Shown here piece after piece: positions 52,884 to 59,928 of a stretch of DNA of 64,000 nucleotides. Positions within the stretch are counted from its first letter, which is position 1. Each line of letters begins with the position of its first letter. The stretch lies in contig NZ_JANRKL010000216.1 of NCBI RefSeq assembly GCF_033763495.1, positions 1 to 64,000 of the forward strand. The letters run 5' to 3'. Origin of the DNA: Haliscomenobacter sp033763495. GTDB taxonomy: Bacteria > Bacteroidota > Bacteroidia > Chitinophagales > Saprospiraceae. The translations under genes and the position numbers were made by a program. A model generated the notes under the pieces. That model had not been told where the DNA came from. It searched no databases and saw only the letters and a program-made list of their open reading frames with translations.

Positions 52884-54854
52884 ATGGCAAAGAACCTTTT
52901 GCTGCTCTTAGGCTGCTTTTTCAGCCTGATCGTTTTTACCCATGCACAGGAGAAAGACCCGGTGTTGTTTACGGTTGACGGCACCCCGGTGCATGTGTCC
53001 GAATTCAAGTACATCTATTCCAAAACCAATGGGAAAAATGCGGACTTTTCCCGCGCCACCTTACAAGAGTATTTGGATCTTTACACCAAATTCAAACTCA
53101 AGGTTAAGAAGGCGAAGGACATGAAACTGGACACCGTACAGGCGCTCCAGGAAGAACTGGCTGGATACCGCCGTCAGTTGGCAGATTCTTATTTGTTGAA
53201 CAAACAGGTAACTGAAAAATTGACCAAAGAGCTGTTTGATCGCGCTCAGTTTGATCTCGACATCAGCCACATTCTTTTTTCTCTCGCACCAGAGGCCAAA
53301 GGCACCGATACAGTGGAGGCCTATCGCCAGGCGATGGATGCACGTGCTCGTTTGTTAAAAGGGGAAAATTTTGCTACCGTTGCCAAGCAGGTTTCAGCAG
53401 ATAAGTCAGCAGCTACCAATGGTGGGCACATTGGCTATGTCACCGCCATGTTCCCCAATGGCTTTTACCCTTTGGAAAGTGCAGCTTACCGCCTGCCATT
53501 TGAACAACTATCCATGCCGATTCGGACCAGCGCAGGGTATCATCTACTCAAAGTACACAGCAAACGTCCGGCTCGTGGAGAAGTTGAAGTAGCCCACATT
53601 TTATTGCGTACAGAAGGCAATGATGCCATTATTGTTAAATCCCAGATTGACACCATCTATGCTTCGCTGAAACGTGGCTCTAATTTTGAAGAAATGGCTG
53701 CAAAAAACTCCAATGATTCCCGTACTGCCGATAAAGGGGGGTATGTTGGTTTTGTAACCATCAATCGCTTCGAACAAGCTTTTGAAGATGCTGCTTATAG
53801 TGTTGAAAAGGATGGAGATTATTCCAAACCTTTCCAAACCAGTGTAGGTTGGCACATTATTAAGCGGATCAGCAAAAAAGAGATACAACCTTATGAGCAA
53901 ATGCGTGGTCAATTAGAAGCACGCATCAAAAGAGATGCCCGCTTTGAAATGGCTCGCAAGGCCATGGTGGAGGACATCAAGCGCGAAACCGGGTTTAAAG
54001 ATTATCCCAATCTGCTGACTGAGTTTGCCGCAACCTTGAACGATACCCTCTTCACCTTCCAGTGGCATGCCCCTCAGCCCCCCAGCACTAAGGTGTTGTT
54101 TATGATGGCAAAAAAGGCCTACACCCTGGGAGATTTTGCCCAGTTTGTTGAAAACGCTACTCGCCAGCGAATGCGGATGTCGGGTGAGACATCGACAGAT
54201 GCCGCCGTGCAGAGCCTGTATGAGGAATACGTCAATGAGTCCTGCCTGCGTTTTGAAGAACAACGCCTGGATCAAAAGTATCCAGAGTTCAAAGCCTTGC
54301 TGCGCGAGTACGAAGAAGGCATCCTCTTATTTGAGGCTACCCGGATCAATGTTTGGGACAAGGCTTCGCAGGACACGGTGGGTTTGAAAAATTTCTTCAA
54401 AACCCTGAAAGGAAAATACCGCTGGGAAGATCGGGCAATTACTTCCGTGTTTTATGTTGATGGCATCTCCAAGTCTGTTTTGGAGCCCATGCGGGAGTAT
54501 GCACAAAAACATTCTTCACAAGAGGTAATCGATAAATTCAATAAGTCAGACACCATTGGTATTCGGGTGGAAGAACAAATATTGGAAAAAGGCAAATCTC
54601 CCGAGGCGAATGACCTGAAAGAATGGAAAGCGGGAGAAGTAACCATCGCCAAATTTGATCGGCAAAACAACGAGTACGCTTTCCGGAAGGTTGAAAAAAT
54701 CATCCCGGCTCAGGACAAAATGCTCAATGAAGCGCGTGGTTACATCATTGCTGATTACCAGGATCACCTGGAAATACAATGGGTGAATGAACTGAAGAAG
54801 GAATATCCCGTGAAGATTGAAAAAGCGGTTTTTGAAAGTTTAATTAAAAAATAG
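52884..54854 (+). CDS. Periplasmic peptidylprolyl isomerase/chaperone with two parvulin domains
   Basis: The 656-residue exported protein (signal through 'LIVFTHA') has an N-terminal chaperone-like region ('DLYTKFKLKVKKAKDMKLDT'). Two parvulin (PpiC/rotamase) domains follow: 'DISHILFSLAPEAKGTDTVE' to 'HLLKVHSKRP' (about 128-230), and 'VAHILLRTEGNDAIIVKSQ' to 'WHIIKRISKKE' (about 236-335). The last 300 residues are a further SurA-like helical region. It probably assists folding of outer-membrane barrels and heads a cluster of three related genes. Confidence 0.9.
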   Translation: MAKNLLLLLGCFFSLIVFTHAQEKDPVLFTVDGTPVHVSEFKYIYSKTNGKNADFSRATLQEYLDLYTKFKLKVKKAKDMKLDTVQALQEELAGYRRQLADSYLLNKQVTEKLTKELFDRAQFDLDISHILFSLAPEAKGTDTVEAYRQAMDARARLLKGENFATVAKQVSADKSAATNGGHIGYVTAMFPNGFYPLESAAYRLPFEQLSMPIRTSAGYHLLKVHSKRPARGEVEVAHILLRTEGNDAIIVKSQIDTIYASLKRGSNFEEMAAKNSNDSRTADKGGYVGFVTINRFEQAFEDAAYSVEKDGDYSKPFQTSVGWHIIKRISKKEIQPYEQMRGQLEARIKRDARFEMARKAMVEDIKRETGFKDYPNLLTEFAATLNDTLFTFQWHAPQPPSTKVLFMMAKKAYTLGDFAQFVENATRQRMRMSGETSTDAAVQSLYEEYVNESCLRFEEQRLDQKYPEFKALLREYEEGILLFEATRINVWDKASQDTVGLKNFFKTLKGKYRWEDRAITSVFYVDGISKSVLEPMREYAQKHSSQEVIDKFNKSDTIGIRVEEQILEKGKSPEANDLKEWKAGEVTIAKFDRQNNEYAFRKVEKIIPAQDKMLNEARGYIIADYQDHLEIQWVNELKKEYPVKIEKAVFESLIKK

Positions 54855-54900
54855 TTGAGTGCCCGGTCGCTGAGTGTAGTCGAAGCGCCGGGCACTCAAC
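54855..54900. repeat. REP-like hairpin between chaperone genes
   Basis: GTTGAGTGCCCGG (54854-54866) pairs with CCGGGCACTCAAC (54888-54900), enclosing CGCTGAGTGTAGTCGAAGCG, itself with CGCT/AGCG ends. The inner word CTGAGTGTAGTCGAAG resembles a palindromic repeat seen in intergenic regions of many bacteria. It sits 17 bases before the next ATG. Confidence 0.75.
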
Positions 54901-54917
54901 CTTCCCCAACAACAGCT

Positions 54918-55772
54918 ATGTACGGTAAGTGGAGCTTGAATCTGTTGGCTTTTTTGGCACTGGCCTTAACTTTGTTTACCTGCGACTGGAAATCAGACCA
55001 GGGCGCAGATCGCTTGCTGGCGCGTGTATTCAACCGGGAGTTGCACCTTTCGGATTTGGAAAACATGTTCCCTGAAAAAGCTTCCCGCGCCGACAGTTTT
55101 TTAATCATTCAAGCCTTTGTTAGCCGTTGGGTGCGCGAAGAATTGCTGATGTATGAAGCTGAAAAAAACCTGCCCCCTGATCTAAACATTGACCAGTTGG
55201 TAAGGGATTATCGGCGTTCCTTGATCCGCAACAACTACGAACAAGTATTGGTGGAACAATTGCTGGACTCTACCGTAACCAAAACCGAATTGCAAGGGTT
55301 TTATGAACAAAACAAGGAGCAGTACGAATTGGAAACGCCCATTATTCGCTGCTACTTCATCAAAATTGCCGCCCCGATTCCCAAGGCAGATAGTTTGCTG
55401 GAATTATGGGCGAAACCCAGAGGCAATAATCTCTCCAGGCTGGAAGCCTACTGCCAAAAATACGCAACAGCGCATACTCTGGTGGACAGCATCTGGCATA
55501 AAGTGGATGTCATTGGTTCAGTGATGCCCAAGGGGACCATTACCGCTGACAACATCGCTTCCAAACGGGAATTCCGCCAAAGCGACGGCAAGTTTGTTTA
55601 TTATTTTCGATTGCTGGAGTTAAAAAACCGGAAAGAAATTGCCCCTTTAGGCTATATTGAACAACAAGCGCGTACCTTCGTGCTGCACAAACGCAAATTG
55701 GATTTGTTGCAGCGCAAAAGGGAAGATTTGTACGAAATTGCTTTAAAAAAAGGCAATGTTGAAATATTCTAA
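54918..55772 (+). CDS. SurA-like periplasmic protein, divergent, possible lipoprotein
   Basis: From the ATG at 54918 the protein has 284 residues with a signal ending at Cys ('LALTLFTCDW'), so it may be a lipoprotein; a TTG start at 54855 would place the signal internally. The body is charged and helical and resembles the chaperone N-terminal region of SurA ('FVSRWVREELLMYEAEKNLPPD', 'GFYEQNKEQYELETPIIRCYFIKI'). I cannot see a clear parvulin active site. It sits between two SurA-like genes, two bases from the next start, so it is probably part of the same folding module. Confidence 0.68.
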   Translation: MYGKWSLNLLAFLALALTLFTCDWKSDQGADRLLARVFNRELHLSDLENMFPEKASRADSFLIIQAFVSRWVREELLMYEAEKNLPPDLNIDQLVRDYRRSLIRNNYEQVLVEQLLDSTVTKTELQGFYEQNKEQYELETPIIRCYFIKIAAPIPKADSLLELWAKPRGNNLSRLEAYCQKYATAHTLVDSIWHKVDVIGSVMPKGTITADNIASKREFRQSDGKFVYYFRLLELKNRKEIAPLGYIEQQARTFVLHKRKLDLLQRKREDLYEIALKKGNVEIF

Positions 55773-55774
55773 AT

Positions 55775-57139
55775 ATGAGATACTTAATTTTTACTGTCTT
55801 GTTGACTTTGTCAATGGCAGCATCAGCGCAGAAGCAGATTTTGGACAAAATGGTAGCTACCGTTGGGGGAGAAATCACCCTCTTGTCCGAAGTAGAGGAG
55901 CAGTACGCCTATACCAAAGCACAGCGCAATGGTACAGTGCCACCCGAAGCGCGTTGTATGTTGGTGGAGCAGGTATTGGTGAACAAATTGCTGCTCAATC
56001 AGGCCAAGTTGGACAGTATCGAGGTGAAGGATGAAGAGGTAGAAAGCCAGTTGGATGCTCGGATTTCGCGCATCCTCAGCTACATGAACGACGACCTCAA
56101 GCAATTTGAAGAATATTACGGCCAAACGGTAAACGAGGTACGTGAACAATTCCGCGAAGACTTGCGCAACAACCTGCTTATCGAACGGATGCGGAATAAA
56201 ATCATGACCGATGTAACGGTTACGCCTTCAGAAGTGAAAGATTTTTTCCGACGTATCCCCAAAGACAGTTTGCCTTACTTCAGCTCCGAGGTAGAAGTAG
56301 GCGAAATTGTATACAAAGTGCCCGTCAACGCCGAACAAAAGCGGGTGACCATGGCCAAGCTGGAGGACATCCGCAAGCGGATTGTAGAGGGTAAGGAAGA
56401 TTTTGCCGAACTGGCCAAAAAATATTCCGACGATGGTTCTGCCCGTGGCGGTGGCGACCTGGGCTTTGCCAAACGGGGCAAGTACGTCACCGAATTTGAA
56501 GCGGCTGCCTACAAACTGGAAGAAATGGAGGTTTCACCAGTGATTGAAACCCAGTTTGGTTTTCACATCATTCAGATGTTGGGCCGACGGGGTAATTCCA
56601 TCCACGTGCGGCACATCCTGATTCGCCCGGAAATCACCGATGACGATGTTTCGCTGGGCCAACGGCACATGGATACAGTACGTACCCTTTTGCTGAAAGA
56701 CTCGCTCTCTTTTTCCCGCGCAGTGAAGAAGTTTTCGGACAAAAACGTACAAAGTTTCAATAACGATGGCCGGATGGTGAATCCTACTTCGGGCAATACC
56801 TTTTTTGAAGTGGGCGACCTCGATCCCGATATCTACTTCGCCATCGACACCATGAAAATCAACTCAGTATCCAAACCCATCGAATTCCGCGACGACGCCG
56901 GGGATTATTTCTTCCGCTTGGTGAAATTGATGTCACGTACTACGCCACACAAAGCCAACCTGGCACAAGACTATGCCAAAATCCAAAAGGCCGCCATCGA
57001 ATCCAAACGCAACGAAATTGTGAACAAATGGGTGGAGGAGCGAATTCGGAAAACTTTTATCCTGATTGACCGGACCTATCAGGGCTGTCCAAATTTGGAG
57101 CCCTGGATGAAGGAGAATATGGCGGCGATTAAGCCGTAA
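55775..57139 (+). CDS. SurA-type peptidylprolyl isomerase
   Basis: The 454-residue exported protein (signal MRYLIFTVLLTLSMAASA) has a SurA N-terminal domain ('LDKMVATVGGEITLLSEVEEQ', 'VNEVREQFREDLRNNLLIERMR'). A parvulin domain follows ('DDGSARGGGDLGFAKRGKYV' to 'QFGFHIIQMLGRR', about 180-270), then a second, weaker rotamase unit ('VRHILIRPEITDDDVSLGQR'). SurA carries unfolded outer-membrane proteins across the periplasm to the BAM complex. It starts two bases after the preceding gene, and the strong terminator at 57141 ends the cluster. Confidence 0.93.
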   Translation: MRYLIFTVLLTLSMAASAQKQILDKMVATVGGEITLLSEVEEQYAYTKAQRNGTVPPEARCMLVEQVLVNKLLLNQAKLDSIEVKDEEVESQLDARISRILSYMNDDLKQFEEYYGQTVNEVREQFREDLRNNLLIERMRNKIMTDVTVTPSEVKDFFRRIPKDSLPYFSSEVEVGEIVYKVPVNAEQKRVTMAKLEDIRKRIVEGKEDFAELAKKYSDDGSARGGGDLGFAKRGKYVTEFEAAAYKLEEMEVSPVIETQFGFHIIQMLGRRGNSIHVRHILIRPEITDDDVSLGQRHMDTVRTLLLKDSLSFSRAVKKFSDKNVQSFNNDGRMVNPTSGNTFFEVGDLDPDIYFAIDTMKINSVSKPIEFRDDAGDYFFRLVKLMSRTTPHKANLAQDYAKIQKAAIESKRNEIVNKWVEERIRKTFILIDRTYQGCPNLEPWMKENMAAIKP

Positions 57140-57140
57140 T

Positions 57141-57180
57141 AAAAAAGGGTAGCAACCGAAATTGCTACCCTTTTTTATTT
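57141..57180 (+). terminator. Rho-independent terminator of the SurA cluster
   Basis: A perfect 15-bp stem (AAAAAAGGGTAGCAA / TTGCTACCCTTTTTT) with loop CCGAAA starts two bases after the surA-like stop. It works in both directions. Confidence 0.9.
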
Positions 57181-57320
57181 TGCATTTTATACAACTCCAC
57201 TTTCCGACTTTCGGGATCCTCCACTATCCCCAGCCAGCCAAACTCACTTTCATAGGGAGCTTGAATAAGTTTAGTTCCTTGCTCGGTAACATTTCCCCCT
57301 CCAACCCATATAGATATGGA
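57165..57320 (-). pseudogene. C-terminal remnant of a VOC (glyoxalase-like) gene
   Basis: On the minus strand an open frame of about 50 codons reads 'VTEQGTKLIQAPYESEFGWL' followed by 'GIVEDPESRKVELYKMQ' and a stop. This is the typical C-terminal strand pattern of VOC/glyoxalase-fold proteins (G..l..pPyE...G.lgiveDPdg..vEL). The stop lies in the terminator stem and a stop upstream (57321-57323) closes the frame, so only a fragment remains. Confidence 0.5.
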
Positions 57321-57337
57321 TCAAAAACCATTCTATC

Positions 57338-57805
57338 ATGGAAATCAATCAACACAAAGCCATCCCGGCGATTTTCAGCACGGTTGTGCTGTTGTTGGTG
57401 TTGTCTCCAGTTGTGGAAAACTGGAGCAAAACACCAAAGGATAACTTCCCGCTCTCGTATTATCCCATGTTTTCCAAAAAACGGGAGGCCACTTACACCC
57501 TGCGTTACGTAGTCGGTTATGATGAACAACAGCGGCGCTACCACATCCCTTACCATTACATCGGCAACGGAGGCTTCAATCAAGTACGCCGCCAAATCAT
57601 CAAACAATGCAAAAACGGCAAGTCGAAAAAATTAGCTAAAAAAGTAGCTCGTCGCCTGGCCAAAAGTAAGGAGCCCCTGTACCAAAACCTCGAACGGATT
57701 GAGGTGGTCAAAGGCACCTATAATTTTGAGGCCTATTTTGTAAAAGGGGACAAAACCCCACTGCAAGAAAAAGTATTGTGCACCCGAAAAATCTCTAAAC
57801 CATGA
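57338..57805 (+). CDS. HTTM-associated membrane-anchored protein
   Basis: The 155-residue protein has one N-terminal transmembrane helix (AIFSTVVLLLVLSPVV, about 10-25). The segment 'DNFPLSYYPMFSKKRE' follows, a motif seen in small proteins encoded beside HTTM membrane proteins. The C-terminal part is strongly basic (KSKKLAKKVARRLAKSK) and then beta-rich. Its stop overlaps the start of the next gene (ATGA), so the two are coupled. No enzymatic motif is evident. It is probably a partner subunit of the HTTM protein. Confidence 0.65.
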   Translation: MEINQHKAIPAIFSTVVLLLVLSPVVENWSKTPKDNFPLSYYPMFSKKREATYTLRYVVGYDEQQRRYHIPYHYIGNGGFNQVRRQIIKQCKNGKSKKLAKKVARRLAKSKEPLYQNLERIEVVKGTYNFEAYFVKGDKTPLQEKVLCTRKISKP

Positions 57806-58722
57806 AAAAACTCCTCTTCCACCTCCAACAATATTGGTTTGCGGCCATCTCCCCAGTGCGTTTGGCCATCTTGAGAATAGCCACGGGTTGTTTTTCTTTG
57901 TGGTATTTATTGGATCGCTACGGCATGTTGCAGCGGCTTTCCAGGTCGGACGCTTCTTTGTTCGAGCCAGTTGGTTTGGCCAATGTATTGTCCGGCCCTT
58001 TGTCCCCCGAAATATTCCAGTACTTGCTCCTCGCCTGCATTGCCTTGAACATTGCTTACATTTTAGGCTGGCAATACCGCTGGACTGGTCCAGGTTTTGC
58101 ACTGACACTACTTTTTTTTATGTGTTACCGCAATTCCTGGTCGATGATTTACCACAACTACAATTCCCTGGTGCTCACGGTTTTTGTCATCGGCTGGGCT
58201 GCAGCAGCAGATGCCCTTTCGTTGGATCGCTTGAGTCGCCAAGCCAAGGCTGTACCTACTACCCACTGGCGTTACGGTTGGCCGGTGAAACTGATTTGTG
58301 CGGCTACGGTTGCTGCTTATTTTTTATCTGGTTTGGCAAAGGTCATGGGCGATCTGGCCTGGGCCTGGATCGATGGTAGTGCCATGCGTTCACAAATTGC
58401 GGTGGATGCCCTGCGTAAAGAAATGCTCGGAGGCAGCGCAACAGCCCTGTTTGAATGGTTATATCCGCATACCGGGTTGTTTTTTTTGATGGGTTTTGGG
58501 GCTTTGATTCTTGAATTAGGTGCACCCTTGGTCTTGTTGAACAAACGTTTGGCCTGGATTTGGGCTGCACTTACTTTGTCGATGCATTGGGGCATTTACC
58601 TGATCATGGGTATTGATTTTCCGTACCACACTACCGGTTTGATCTTTTTATCCTTCTTTGAACTGGAAAAAGCTTGGGCTTTTGTACAAAGGTCTTTGTC
58701 GGTTAAATCGGTTTTTGCTTAA
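57802..58722 (+). CDS. HTTM-domain integral membrane protein (gamma-carboxylase-related)
   Basis: The 306-residue protein has about eight hydrophobic helices and the HTTM signature seen in bacterial relatives of vitamin K-dependent gamma-glutamyl carboxylase: 'SPVRLAILRIATG' at the N-terminus, 'AAYFLSGLAKVMGDLAW' in the middle, and 'LSMHWGIYLIMGIDFPYH' near the end. The carboxylase epoxidase-type enzymes add CO2 to glutamates. This short bacterial protein lacks the large lumenal domain, so the activity cannot be assumed. It overlaps the preceding gene by four bases. A repeat hairpin and a strong terminator follow. Confidence 0.78.
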   Translation: MKKLLFHLQQYWFAAISPVRLAILRIATGCFSLWYLLDRYGMLQRLSRSDASLFEPVGLANVLSGPLSPEIFQYLLLACIALNIAYILGWQYRWTGPGFALTLLFFMCYRNSWSMIYHNYNSLVLTVFVIGWAAAADALSLDRLSRQAKAVPTTHWRYGWPVKLICAATVAAYFLSGLAKVMGDLAWAWIDGSAMRSQIAVDALRKEMLGGSATALFEWLYPHTGLFFLMGFGALILELGAPLVLLNKRLAWIWAALTLSMHWGIYLIMGIDFPYHTTGLIFLSFFELEKAWAFVQRSLSVKSVFA

Positions 58723-58735
58723 ATTTCATTCGCTT

Positions 58736-58768
58736 ACCTTTACTAAACTTTTGAAGTTTAGTAAAGGT
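58736..58768. repeat. Short copy of the TTTACTAAACTT palindromic repeat
   Basis: A perfect 15-bp stem (58736-58750 with 58754-58768) and loop TTG. The 27-nt core 58739-58765 is identical to the centre of the 44-bp palindrome at 14597-14687. Confidence 0.9.
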
Positions 58769-58778
58769 CGATCCGCAA

Positions 58779-58819
58779 AAAAAGGGCATTCCGAAGTTGA
58801 TCTTCGGAATGCCCTTTTT
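58779..58819. terminator. Bidirectional terminator between convergent operons
   Basis: A perfect 18-bp stem (AAAAAGGGCATTCCGAAG / CTTCGGAATGCCCTTTTT) with a 5-nt loop. A-run and T-run flanks suit both directions, and it lies between the HTTM pair and the operon ending at 58848. Confidence 0.92.
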
Positions 58820-58847
58820 ACAGGCATCCTAACAAATTTTGATTGAT

Positions 58848-59897
58848 TCAAGCTACGGCCCGTAGTGCAAGTGGCATAGGCTTTTCCTCCAGCAAATAGG
58901 TCAATTCAGTCCCATCCAACAAATCAGATAAACGTAGGATTGGAGTACTGCATACCCGCTCAACCTCCTGAATCAACAACTCGCTGGAGGTGAATAAGCC
59001 CGAAATCGCAAAGGGCCGAATCCCCATTTGCAAGAGTACATCAAGGCCAGCTTGTACACCCATGCTGTCCCCACAGGAAAAAATGACCTGGTGTACGGTA
59101 TCCATAAAACGTGAATTGTTGAGCAAAAGCGCTGTTTCGCGCTGCAGGATGCCATCGGCAATTTCCATCACGATGTAATCGGGGTTGGCTTGTGCGACAG
59201 CAAGGTCAACCAGGGATTGGTACAGGTCCAGCAGGGTTTGCTCCGAACACATAAAAGTAGAAGGAAAGCCATAGTGCGCGAAATCGATGCCCAAATCCGC
59301 TCCACGATCCACACAAAAACGCGCATCTTTAGGGAAAGCCGTTCCCGTAAGTTTGACGTAAGCGGTGCTGTAGCCATTTTTTTTCAGCCCGGCACACAAG
59401 TAAGCAGCAGTGGTGGTTTTGCCACTGTCCATCGAAGTTCCGATCGATAAAATCACCTTGGTTTTAATCTTCCGGGGGCTAAAATGGGTCAGTTGCTCCG
59501 CTTGAATGGTGTTCATCACGGTGCCGTTGGCATCAACCGCGTAACCAAGTAGCTCCAGTTCGGCAGGTTGATTGCGGACGGTGGCGTTCAAAGTCTTCAT
59601 GCTACCCACGACTCCACCACGGCCCAACAATTGGCAATTGATGGTAGGCTGATCAGGTACATATCCTTCGATCTGGCTGGTCGCGTACCGATTGCCAAAA
59701 GCAGCCATGATGATGTCTTCGTCAAACAGGTGCCGGGCCACGCCATGACCATCCATCAAGGCTGCCGAATTGGCCATCACGACCCTGAATATCCCTACAT
59801 CACCCATCTTGGGGGTATAAGTATTGCTTAATTCTACATTGACTTCAAAGGATTCGATAGCAGCACAAATCTGGGCTTTTTTGATTTTGGTTTTCAT
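58848..59897 (-). CDS. P-loop NTPase, DUF1611-like, last gene of the caspase/PorP unit
   Basis: The 349-residue protein has an N-terminal domain of about 150 residues followed by a P-loop ATPase/GTPase domain with Walker A 'SIGTSMDSGKTTTAAYL' near 152-165 and 'PDYIVMEIADGILQRETALLL' as a Walker B-like strand. This layout and the DSGKTT motif resemble DUF1611-type P-loop proteins, some of which are linked to D-amino acid metabolism. That function is not assured here. It starts 27 bases after the dead ABC exporter on the same strand, and a hairpin (59899-59928) covers the space between them. Confidence 0.6.
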   Translation of the reverse strand: MKTKIKKAQICAAIESFEVNVELSNTYTPKMGDVGIFRVVMANSAALMDGHGVARHLFDEDIIMAAFGNRYATSQIEGYVPDQPTINCQLLGRGGVVGSMKTLNATVRNQPAELELLGYAVDANGTVMNTIQAEQLTHFSPRKIKTKVILSIGTSMDSGKTTTAAYLCAGLKKNGYSTAYVKLTGTAFPKDARFCVDRGADLGIDFAHYGFPSTFMCSEQTLLDLYQSLVDLAVAQANPDYIVMEIADGILQRETALLLNNSRFMDTVHQVIFSCGDSMGVQAGLDVLLQMGIRPFAISGLFTSSELLIQEVERVCSTPILRLSDLLDGTELTYLLEEKPMPLALRAVA

Positions 59898-59898
59898 G

Positions 59899-59928
59899 TG
59901 TAGTCGTTTTTGATTTTATTCGACTACA
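59899..59928 (-). promoter_or_regulatory. Intercistronic hairpin over stop and start region
   Basis: TGTAGTCG (59899-59906) and CGACTACA (59921-59928) form a perfect 8-bp stem with a 14-nt loop. It contains the ABC-gene TAG and ends one base before the downstream ATG, so it could control translation of the P-loop gene. Confidence 0.45.

Noticed and set aside
57224..57607. 127-residue minus-strand frame opposite the HTTM partner gene
   Set aside because: Mostly antisense to a better-supported gene. Only a different frame at 57165-57320 shows a recognisable VOC fragment.
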